64,000 bases of DNA from QHCA01 sp003244095 (GTDB lineage Bacteria; Actinomycetota; Actinomycetes; Mycobacteriales; QHCA01), in contig JBBQNN010000014.1 in assembly GCA_038329965.1 (NCBI GenBank), forward strand, positions 1 to 64,000, in the 5' to 3' direction. The notes under the pieces are model-generated. The model had not been told where the DNA came from and searched no databases. It saw only the letters and a list, made by a program, of their open reading frames with translations. This document shows, one piece after another, positions 7,912 to 15,224 of this stretch. A program made the translations under genes and the position numbers. Each line of letters opens with the position of its first letter. Position 1 is the stretch's first letter.

Positions 7912-9053
7912 TACTGCGCCAGAGCTCCCGAGCCCGTTGGATCGTTCCCGTCATGGTCGTGGCCGTGCTGGCCGCCGTTGCCGTCGGCCGGGCCACCCTC
8001 GCCGGTGCCGCACCCTCGCTGCCCAAGCTCTCGGCCGCCCAGTTGCTGGCCAAGGTGGCCCAGGCCAGGGTCGACACGCTGTCCGGCACGGTCAAGAGCA
8101 GCACCGACCTGGGCCTTCCGACCTTCGCGATTGCCGGTGACGGCCTGAGCCCGCAGGCCCTGCTCAGCGGTAACCACACCCTGCGGATCTACCTCGACGG
8201 CTCCGACCGGCAGCGGGTCGACCTGCTGGGCACGTTGGCCGGCAGCACCGTCGTGCACAACGGACGCAATCTGTGGTCGTGGTCCAGCTCCACCAACGAT
8301 GCCACCCACGCCGTGTTGCCGGCCCGTCCGGCACCCTCCGCCAAGGACTCCGTCGCCAAGCAGCCGGACGCCAAGCACCTGCCGGACGCCACGCCCCAGG
8401 CGATGGCCCAGCGGCTGCTGGCCACCGTCGGCCCCACCACGAAGGTCAGCGTTGCCAACAACGCGTCGGTGGCCGGCCGGTCCGCGTACACCCTGCGGCT
8501 GGCACCCAAGACGACCGACAGCCTGGTCCAGCAGGCCGACCTGTACGTCGACTCGGCCACCGGCCTGCCGTTGCGCGTGACGGTGCTGGCCCGGGGCGCG
8601 AGCCACCCGGCGATCGACATCGGCTTCTCCTCGATCAGCCTGGCCAAGCCGGCCGCCCATCTGTTCACGTTCACCCCACCCAAGGGGGCCACGGTCAAGG
8701 AGGGCTCGCTGCCGCAGTTGCTCGGACTGGTCGGTCGCCACGCCGCCGACGGCGCCGGTACGGTCCACGCGAAGCCGCACAACCTGGCGCCGGCCGCCAA
8801 GGGTCAGGCGCCCCAGGTGCTCGGCAGCGGCTGGGCCAGCGTGGTCGAGATCCGCGGCCTGCCCACCGGCGTTCTCGGCGACAAGCGCGTGCTGACGCTC
8901 CTTTCGGGCACCCGCACGGTCACCGGCAAGTTCGGCACCGGCCACATCCTGACCACTGCCCTCCTGACGGCCCTGATCACCGACGACGGCAAGGTCTTCA
9001 TCGGCGCGGTCACCCCCGCAGCTCTCGTACGTACGGCGAACACCGCCAGGTGA
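7905..9053 (+). CDS. LolA-like exported protein, second paralogue
   Basis: A 382-residue paralogue of the preceding gene product: same N-terminus (VTL..., signal or anchor at about residues 13-35, then AGAAPSLPKLSAAQLLAKV), same LolA-like region and same C-terminus (VLGSGWASVVEIRGLPTG), but without the repeat inserts. No lipobox cysteine is present, so it is secreted or membrane-anchored. GTG at 7905 matches the paralogue; GTG at 7902 is equally possible. Both starts are inside a 16-bp inverted repeat. Its stop overlaps the ABC ATPase start by 4 bp, so it probably works with that exporter, perhaps as an extracytoplasmic partner. Confidence 0.8.
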   Translation: MTLLRQSSRARWIVPVMVVAVLAAVAVGRATLAGAAPSLPKLSAAQLLAKVAQARVDTLSGTVKSSTDLGLPTFAIAGDGLSPQALLSGNHTLRIYLDGSDRQRVDLLGTLAGSTVVHNGRNLWSWSSSTNDATHAVLPARPAPSAKDSVAKQPDAKHLPDATPQAMAQRLLATVGPTTKVSVANNASVAGRSAYTLRLAPKTTDSLVQQADLYVDSATGLPLRVTVLARGASHPAIDIGFSSISLAKPAAHLFTFTPPKGATVKEGSLPQLLGLVGRHAADGAGTVHAKPHNLAPAAKGQAPQVLGSGWASVVEIRGLPTGVLGDKRVLTLLSGTRTVTGKFGTGHILTTALLTALITDDGKVFIGAVTPAALVRTANTAR

Positions 9054-9994
9054 CCGACGCGGTCGTCACCCGCGGTCTCACGAAGCGGTTCCGCGGAGGG
9101 CAGGTCGCGGTCGCCGATCTCGACCTCGACGTGCCCCAGGGCAGTGTTTTCGGCTTCCTGGGTCCCAACGGGAGTGGCAAGACCACGACGATCCGGATGC
9201 TGCTGGGGCTGGCCGCACCGACCGCCGGTCACGTACATCTGCTCGGCGAGGCCATGCCCCGCGGGTCGGCCGCCGCGTTGCCACGGGTGGGTGCGCTGAT
9301 CGAGGGGCCGGCCTGCTACCCGTTCCTGTCCGGCGAGGCCAACCTGGTCCGCCTCGACATGGCCGACCGGACCGCCGATCCCCGGACGCGGGGAGCGCGG
9401 GTCGACAGTGCGCTGGAGCGGGTCGGGCTGCTGGCCGCTCGCCGCAAGCGGTACAAGGCCTACTCCCTCGGCATGCGGCAACGCCTCGGGCTGGCCGCCG
9501 CGCTGTTGCGGCCCCGCGACCTGCTGGTGCTCGACGAGCCGACCAACGGCCTCGATCCCCAGGGCACCCGGGAGATCCGCGCGCTGATCCGCAACGTCGC
9601 CGACGAGGGCGCCACGGTCTTCCTCTCCAGCCACCTGCTGGCCGAGGTCGAGCAGGTCTGTACGCACGCCGCCGTGCTGTCCCACGGCCGGCTGGTCGCC
9701 AACGGCACCGTGGACAGCCTGCGAGCGTCGGCCGCCGGCCACCTCGTCGTCAGCACTCCCGACACCGACCTGGCGGTCGCGACGCTGCGCCGCCTGGGCA
9801 TCGCCGAGGTCAGCACCCAGGTCACCGCCCAGGGGGAGCAGGTGAGCGGCCTCGCCGATTCCGTACTCCCCGAAGTCGCGTGCGCGGCGCTGGTCACCGA
9901 CGGGGTACGCGTCCGCTCGCTGGCCGTGCAACGGCCGTCGCTGGAAGAGGCATTCGTGGCGCTGACCGGTGAGGGCTTCGATGTCGCTGAATAG
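9050..9994 (+). CDS. ABC transporter ATP-binding protein
   Basis: ATPase of an ABC-2-type exporter, 314 residues. A GTG start overlaps the upstream stop (GTGA). Walker A GPNGSGKTT at about residues 41-49, signature region YSLGMRQRLGLAAALL near 140, Walker B LLVLDEPTNGLDP just after, then the H-loop SSHLLAEVEQ. A C-terminal domain of about 90 residues is typical of the CcmA/DrrA-like group. It overlaps the permease gene by 14 bp. The substrate is unknown; the two LolA-like proteins upstream suggest a surface or lipid-linked cargo, which is inference. Confidence 0.93.
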   Translation: MTDAVVTRGLTKRFRGGQVAVADLDLDVPQGSVFGFLGPNGSGKTTTIRMLLGLAAPTAGHVHLLGEAMPRGSAAALPRVGALIEGPACYPFLSGEANLVRLDMADRTADPRTRGARVDSALERVGLLAARRKRYKAYSLGMRQRLGLAAALLRPRDLLVLDEPTNGLDPQGTREIRALIRNVADEGATVFLSSHLLAEVEQVCTHAAVLSHGRLVANGTVDSLRASAAGHLVVSTPDTDLAVATLRRLGIAEVSTQVTAQGEQVSGLADSVLPEVACAALVTDGVRVRSLAVQRPSLEEAFVALTGEGFDVAE

Positions 9995-10916
9995 GTCGCC
10001 GGCCAAGCCGCCGGCCGAGCCGCCGGCCGAGCCGCCGGCCAAGTCGCCGGCCGAGAGGCCGGCCGAGTCGTCGGTCGAATCGCCGGCTGAGGCCACCACC
10101 AACCGCACCGGCCTGCTGCGCTCGGAGCTGCGCACGCTGTTCCGCCGACTTCGCACCCTGATGATGCTGGCCGTGCTCGCCGGGGTGCCCATCCTGCTGG
10201 CCTGGGCGGTCAAGGCGTTCAGTGGGCCGAGCGGCCCGCAGGACGGGCCGCCGTTCCTCTACCAGGTCACCTCCAACGGCCTGTTCGTGTCCCTGACGGC
10301 GCTGGTCGTGACGCTGCCGTTGTTCCTGCCGCTCGCGGTGGGTGTCGTGGCAGGGGACAGCGTGGCCGGCGAGGCCAGCCAGGGCACGCTGCGTTACCTG
10401 CTCGTGGTGCCGACGGGCCGCACCCGGCTGCTCGCGGTCAAGCTCGCGACGGTGGTCATCTTCGGCGTCGTGGCGGCGTTCACAGTGGCGCTGGTCGGCA
10501 TGGCGATCGGCGCGCTCCTGTTCGAGGTCGGGCCGGTGACCCTGCTCTCTGGCGACACGATCGGCAGCGGTGCGGCCCTCGGCCGGGCACTGCTGGTCGC
10601 GGCGTACGTCGGCGTCTCGCTGGCCGGCCTCGGGGCGGTCGGCGTCTTCGTCTCGACGATCACCGACGTGCCCATCGCCGCCATGGCGACCACCGTCACC
10701 CTCGCCATCGCCAGCGAGATCGTGGATGCCATCCCGCAGTTGCACGCGGTCCACCCGTGGCTGCTGAGCCACTACTGGCTGGCGTTCGGTGACCTGCTGC
10801 GCGAGCCGATGTACACCGCGCAGATCGCCAGGGGCCTGTGGCTGCAACTCGGCTATCTGGTGGTGTTCGGGGCGCTGGCGTGGGCCAGATTCACCACCCG
10901 GGACATCCTCTCCTAA
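9981..10916 (+). CDS. ABC-2 type transporter permease
   Basis: Membrane partner of the preceding ATPase, about 311 residues. ATG at 9981 is preferred (purine-rich GGTGAGGG 6-12 bases upstream); GTG at 9969 is an in-frame alternative. Residues 6-37 are an unusual hydrophilic run of SPAKPPAEPPAE-type repeats, encoded by a 12-bp tandem repeat around GCCGGCCGAGCC. Six or so membrane segments follow, with the ABC-2 permease signature region ASQGTLRYLLVVPTGRTRLL. It is the last gene of the four-gene LolA-like/ABC group. Confidence 0.9.
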   Translation: MSLNRSPAKPPAEPPAEPPAKSPAERPAESSVESPAEATTNRTGLLRSELRTLFRRLRTLMMLAVLAGVPILLAWAVKAFSGPSGPQDGPPFLYQVTSNGLFVSLTALVVTLPLFLPLAVGVVAGDSVAGEASQGTLRYLLVVPTGRTRLLAVKLATVVIFGVVAAFTVALVGMAIGALLFEVGPVTLLSGDTIGSGAALGRALLVAAYVGVSLAGLGAVGVFVSTITDVPIAAMATTVTLAIASEIVDAIPQLHAVHPWLLSHYWLAFGDLLREPMYTAQIARGLWLQLGYLVVFGALAWARFTTRDILS

Positions 10917-10953
10917 TAGCTGACATCGCGTTACCTCTGGTCAGGCGCTTGGA

Positions 10954-11676
10954 CTACGGTACGAAGCCTGAGCGACCTGGCCGGGGTGGCCGGGCGCCCC
11001 CTCCGAATAGCAGCGGGATCGCCGTCACCACCCCGGCGGAGGCGAGCAGGCCCATGTGCCCCGCACCGGAATGCGCGAACGTGCCGCCCCCGATGAAGAG
11101 CAGGTACGCCAGGGCCGGTACGAACAAGGCCGCGGTCTCGACCGTGAGGCCCTGGACGGCGTCCATCGAGATCACCTTCTTGATCAGGCCGTAGGTACCG
11201 AAGGAGAAGGCCAGGATGAGGGCGATCCAGGGCACCCGGCCGTAGTCGAGGGCCAGGACGAGCACCGCCACCGCGCCGATCGCCAGCGCCCCCCACTGCA
11301 CCGCCCGCAGCCGCTCCTGGAGCACGACGACCCCGAGGAGCACGGTCACCAGCGGGTTGATGAAGTAGCCCAGTGACGTCTCCACGATCTGTCCGGAGTT
11401 GACCCCGTAGATGTAGGTGGCCCAGTTGACGCCGATCAGGACGGCGGCGGCGGCCAGCAGCGCGAGGCGGCGCGGTTGCCGCACGATCGCCCCGATCCAC
11501 CGCCAACGCCGCTGGACCGCGAGAATCACGACCACCACGACCAGCGACCACACGATGCGATGGGCCAGGATCTCCACCGCGTTCGCCGGTTTGAGCAGCG
11601 GCCAGAACAGCGGGAACAGGCCCCAGAGCAGGTAGGCGGTCGCGCCGTAGGCCAGCCCCCTTCGCGACGACGTCAC
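10954..11676 (-). pseudogene. rarD: RarD-type EamA transporter, C-terminally truncated
   Basis: Drug/metabolite-superfamily permease related to RarD. The visible part (240 residues from a GTG start) has the typical N-terminus GLAYGATAYLLWGLFPLFWP, NWATYIYGVNSGQIVETSLG, the YFINPLVTVLLGVVVLQERL segment and FGTYGLIKK. Family members run to about 290-310 residues. Here the sequence leaves the family right after VVTAIPLLFGGGA and ends in a short unrelated tail, so the last two or so membrane helices are missing. No remnant of the missing part is visible in the other frames before the convergent ABC permease gene. Confidence 0.75.
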
Positions 11677-11746
11677 TCTGCGTCAACCTCTGCCCGGCTC
11701 GAAGATGTTCCCGGGTAGGTGGTCTCATATCCGGTACGTGGATGGG

Positions 11747-11774
11747 TGAACCCCTGCGTACCCGCAATCGTGTG
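11747..11774 (+). promoter_or_regulatory. ECF-type promoter, probably autoregulated by the SigL-like factor
   Basis: TGAACC (11747-11752), a 16-bp spacer and CGTGTG (11769-11774). From memory this matches the -35 and -10 elements of SigL-type promoters (TGAACC and CGTGTC). The predicted start site falls around 11781, at the AGGAGG ribosome-binding site, so the leader would be only about 12 nucleotides. Position directly before the sigma gene suggests positive autoregulation. Confidence 0.6.
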
Positions 11775-11792
11775 TAGGGCAGGAGGTGAGCC

Positions 11793-12302
11793 TTGTCGAC
11801 AGCTGAGCCCGAGTTGATGCGCGCCCTGCACGATCAGCACGCCGCTGCGGTGTGGTCGTACGTGCTCCGACTGACCTCCGGTGACCGGGCCCGCGCGCAG
11901 GACGTGCTGCAGGAGACGCTCCTGCGCGCCTGGCGCCATCCCGAGGTCATGCAGCCCGAGCGCGGGTCGGCGCGGGCCTGGTTGTTCACCACGGCGCGGC
12001 ACATCGTGATCGACGAGTGGCGGGCCCGCTCCGCGCGGCCGGAGCTGCTCACCGACAGCGTGCCGGATCGGGCCACCTCCGACGGTGTCGACGAGGCGAT
12101 GCAGTCCTGGCTGGTGGCCGAGGCACTCGACCGGCTCAGCCCCGAGCACCGGGGGGTCCTGGTCGAGTGCTTCTATCGTGGCCATACCGTCGCCGAGGCC
12201 GCGGAACTCATCGGGGTGCCGCCGGGCACGGTCAAGTCCCGCACGCACTACGCCTTGCGTGCCTTGCGCCTGGTTCTGCAGGAGATGGGGGTGACCCAGT
12301 GA
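11793..12302 (+). CDS. ECF RNA polymerase sigma factor, SigL-like
   Basis: Extracytoplasmic-function sigma factor of 169 residues. Sigma-2 region: LMRALHDQHAAAVWSYVLRL through QDVLQETLLRAWRHP and GSARAWLFTTARHIVIDEWR. Sigma-4 region: LDRLSPEHRGVLVECFYRGH then VAEAAELIGVPPGTVKSRTH. The start is a TTG at 11793 with a strong AGGAGGTGAG 2-12 bases upstream; no ATG or GTG is better placed. It overlaps the anti-sigma gene by 4 bp, the usual pairing. The protein resembles the mycobacterial SigL group, which is tied to envelope and redox functions; the trigger here is unknown. Confidence 0.93.
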   Translation: MSTAEPELMRALHDQHAAAVWSYVLRLTSGDRARAQDVLQETLLRAWRHPEVMQPERGSARAWLFTTARHIVIDEWRARSARPELLTDSVPDRATSDGVDEAMQSWLVAEALDRLSPEHRGVLVECFYRGHTVAEAAELIGVPPGTVKSRTHYALRALRLVLQEMGVTQ

Positions 12303-12949
12303 GCTGTCCGATGTCCCTGCACGACGGCGCCTACCTCCTCGGTGCCCTCTCACCCGAAGATCGCCGGGCCTACGAGGAGCACCTGTCCGGTTGCGCGTCC
12401 TGCTCGGCTGCCCTCGCGGAGGTGGCCGGACTGCCGGGCCTGCTCGGCCGGCTGCCGGCCGACGTCATCGAGATCGGCGACCCACCGCCGGCCGACGTGC
12501 TGCCGGGGCTGCTCGCCGCCGTGCAGCTCGAACGGCACCGGGCTCGGCGTCGGTTTCGGGTCGGCTTGGCTGCCTTGGCGACGGCCGCGGCGGTTGTCGC
12601 AGCTGCATTGATCGTTCCGGCGGTGGTGGCACCCAGGCGGCCCGCGGCGGTGGCCTTCGCTCCGGTGACCGATGCGCCGGTCAACGCCTCCGCAGCCCTG
12701 ATCGAAAAGACGTGGGGCACCGAGGTCGACCTCCGCTGCACCTATACCGGCAAGCAGACCTCGGGCACGTTCTCATACCTGCTCGTCGCGACCGATCGCT
12801 CTGGCCACGAGGTGCAGATCGCGACCTGGCGGGTGGTCTCCAACACGCCGGTTGTCCTCGTCGCGTCGACGTCCCTGCAGCGCGCGGACCTGGCGACGCT
12901 GGAGGTGCGGTTCCAGACCGGCAAGCCGCTGCTGCGGCTGAATACCTAG
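12299..12949 (+). CDS. Zinc-type anti-sigma factor with C-terminal extracytoplasmic domain
   Basis: Partner that holds the preceding sigma factor at the membrane, 216 residues. A cytoplasmic ZAS-type zinc-finger domain fills residues 1-60, with H28-x3-C32-x2-C35 and additional C3 and H8. One membrane segment lies at about 82-104 (GLAALATAAAVVAAALIVPA), followed by an exported domain of about 105 residues ending RFQTGKPLLRLNT. This resembles RslA. The zinc site suggests redox sensing. The GTG start overlaps the sigma stop. Confidence 0.9.
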   Translation: MSCPMSLHDGAYLLGALSPEDRRAYEEHLSGCASCSAALAEVAGLPGLLGRLPADVIEIGDPPPADVLPGLLAAVQLERHRARRRFRVGLAALATAAAVVAAALIVPAVVAPRRPAAVAFAPVTDAPVNASAALIEKTWGTEVDLRCTYTGKQTSGTFSYLLVATDRSGHEVQIATWRVVSNTPVVLVASTSLQRADLATLEVRFQTGKPLLRLNT

Positions 12950-12950
12950 C

Positions 12951-13924
12951 TTGAGAGCGGCGTACTACGAGCGCAACGGTCCGGCCGCCCAGGTGCTCAC
13001 CGTCGGTGAGGTTCCTACGCCCGAGCCCGGCCCTGGCGAGGTGCGGATCGCGTTGCGGGCGTCGGGGATCAACGTCGGTGACGTCAAGAAGCGGGCGGCG
13101 TGGACGGGGGCGGCGATGTCCTATCCGCGGGTGATCCCGCACAGCGACGGCGGCGGGGTGATCGACCTCGTGGGCGATGGCGTGCCTGCGGCCCGGGTGG
13201 GCGAGCGGGTGTGGTGCTGGGGGGCGCAGTCCTACCGGGCGTTCGGTACAGCAGCGGAGTACGTCGTGGTGCCGGCCTCTCTGGCTGTGCCGTTGCCTGC
13301 GGGCGCGGACTTCGAGACCGGGGCGTGTCTCGGCATCCCCGGCATCACCGCGCATCGTGCGGTGTTCGGCGACGGCCGGTCCGGGGCCGGACGGTGCTGG
13401 TCGCCGGCGCGACAGGCGCGGTCGGGTCGATGGCGGTCGCGCTCGGCGCGTGGGGTGGCGCGCGGGTGCTGGCGACGGTACGCCGGCCGGAGCAGGTTGA
13501 GGTTGCCTCCGGGCTGGGTGCCTCCGAGGTGCTGCTGGCCGGCTCTCCTGGCCTGGCGGGCGCGGTCCGGGCGCTCGCGCCGGGCGGGGTGGACCGGATC
13601 GTCGAGGTGGCCTTCGACGCCAACATCGGCCTGGACAGCGAGATCCTCGCGGCCGACGGCGTGATCGCCTGCTACGCGACCTCCTCGCCCGAGCCGACCC
13701 TGCCGTACTGGCCACTGGCCTTCGTCAACGCCACCATCCGGCTGCTCGGCGCCGACGACTTCCCGTCGGAGGCGAAGGCCGCGGCGGTCCGTGACCTGAG
13801 TGCCTGCCTGGCCGCGGGCGCGCAGCCCGTACGGATCGCCGCCCGCTACCCCCTGGAGCAGATCGCCGCAGCGCACGACGCCGTCGCCGCAGGGTCACCC
13901 GGCCGGGTGACCCTCACCATCTGA
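12951..13924 (+). pseudogene. Zinc-free quinone oxidoreductase/alcohol dehydrogenase family, frameshifted
   Basis: Medium-chain dehydrogenase/reductase of the NADPH:quinone reductase kind. The N-terminal half reads in one frame from a TTG at 12951 (MRAAYYERNGPAAQVLTVGE, ASGINVGDVKKR, GTAAEYVVVPASLAVPLP). The Rossmann half reads in another frame (GRTVLVAGATGAVGSMAVAL through RVTLTI). The switch lies near 13375-13395, in the run GGCCGGTCCGGGGCCGGAC, and looks like a one-base deletion. Both halves together would give a full-length protein of about 324 residues, so this is either a recent mutation or a sequencing error. It follows the anti-sigma stop by 1 bp. Confidence 0.85.
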
Positions 13925-13949
13925 CCCGTCCCGATCCGCCACACCCCAG

Positions 13950-13963
13950 GATTTCCGGAAATC
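13950..13963. repeat. Dispersed palindrome, copy 3
   Basis: GATTTCCGGAAATC is a perfect 14-bp palindrome sharing the TTCC(S)GGAA core of the elements at 5533, 6047 and 41162. It lies between convergent genes, 26 bp after the oxidoreductase stop. The rest of this 247-bp gap shows no gene. Confidence 0.5.
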
Positions 13964-14171
13964 GTGCACCGCCCCCGCGACTGGCACCTACCTCTACCCG
14001 CACTGGTGCTCCGGTGACGCCACTCACGCCCCGATCCACGGCGGGTGCTCGTCGCTGGGCGGCGGCGGCAGTAGCGGTGGCGGCCGACCGCCGAGCCCGA
14101 CCGCCACAACAACCCTAGGGAACGCAAGCGCGGCTGGCTGCGCAGGCGCCCTGCCGCCTTGGAGGCAGCGT

Positions 14172-15224
14172 TCAGGCCCCGACGGTCCAGGTGTCCTTGC
14201 CGCGCAGGAGGTCGTCGAGGTCGGCGGGTGCCTCGGCCTGGGCGGTCGCAATCTGCCCGGCCATCAGGTCGTCGTACGTCGCCCGGCGTACCGCCCGGAA
14301 CACGCCGATGGCGGTGCGGGCCAGTGACGTGTCGGCCAGCCGCGACAGGGCGAAGGCGAGGTCGGGATTGTCGGCGTAGGCATCGTGCACCAGGATCGCG
14401 TCGTCACCCACGTCGGCGACGTTCACCGGCTGCAGGGTGGCGTCCGGCGCGCGGACGATCCCGCGCTCGAGCTCGGCACCGAACCGTATCGGCCGGCCGT
14501 GCTCGAGCCGGATCGTGAAGTCGTCGCGGGTGGCGGGGTTCTTCAGCGGCTCGAAGGCGTCGTCGTTGAAGATGGTGCAGTTCTGGTAGATCTCGACCAG
14601 CGCGGTGCCCGCGTGCTCGGCGGCGGCCCGCAGCACGGATGTGAGGTGCTTGCGGTCGGAGTCGATGGTGCGGGCGACGAAGGTGGCCTCGGCACCCAGG
14701 GCCAGTGACACCGGATTGAAGGGGTAGTCGAGCGAGCCCATCGGCGTCGACTTGGTAATCTTGCCCAGCTCTGAGGTGGGGGAGTACTGCCCCTTCGTGA
14801 GCCCGTAGATCCGGTTGTTGAACAGCAGGATCTTGAGGTTGACGTTTCGTCGCAGCGCGTGGATCAGGTGGTTACCGCCGATCGACAGCGCGTCGCCGTC
14901 GCCGGTGACGACCCAGACGGACAGGTCGGGCCGCGACACCGACAACCCGGTCGCGATGGCCGGCGCCCGGCCATGGATCGAGTGCATGCCGTAGGTGTTC
15001 ATGTAGTGCGGGAACCGCGACGAGCAGCCGATCCCGGAGACGAAGACGATGTTCTCCCGGCGCAGGCCGAGCTCGGGCAGGAAGCCCTGGACAGCGGCCA
15101 GGATCGCGTAGTCACCGCAACCGGGGCACCAACGTACCTCCTGGTCGGTCTTGAAGTCCTTGGCCTTCTGCGGTAGGTCCGTCTTGGGGATCAGACGAAG
15201 GGCCTCGTACGACGACTCAGACAC
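14172..15224 (-). CDS. korB: 2-oxoglutarate:ferredoxin oxidoreductase subunit beta
   Basis: Thiamine-diphosphate-binding catalytic subunit, 350 residues. With KorA it converts 2-oxoglutarate and CoA to succinyl-CoA, CO2 and reduced ferredoxin. Visible: WCPGCGDY near residues 32-39 (Fe-S cysteines), a third cysteine in VSGIGCSSRFP, and the ThDP/Mg motif GDGDALSIGG followed about 20 residues later by LLFNNRIYGLTKGQ. A further cysteine lies in YQNCTIFND. It overlaps korA by 8 bp and is read on the minus strand, divergent from the second nuo operon. The alternative is a general 2-oxoacid specificity. Confidence 0.95.
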   Translation of the reverse strand: MSESSYEALRLIPKTDLPQKAKDFKTDQEVRWCPGCGDYAILAAVQGFLPELGLRRENIVFVSGIGCSSRFPHYMNTYGMHSIHGRAPAIATGLSVSRPDLSVWVVTGDGDALSIGGNHLIHALRRNVNLKILLFNNRIYGLTKGQYSPTSELGKITKSTPMGSLDYPFNPVSLALGAEATFVARTIDSDRKHLTSVLRAAAEHAGTALVEIYQNCTIFNDDAFEPLKNPATRDDFTIRLEHGRPIRFGAELERGIVRAPDATLQPVNVADVGDDAILVHDAYADNPDLAFALSRLADTSLARTAIGVFRAVRRATYDDLMAGQIATAQAEAPADLDDLLRGKDTWTVGA

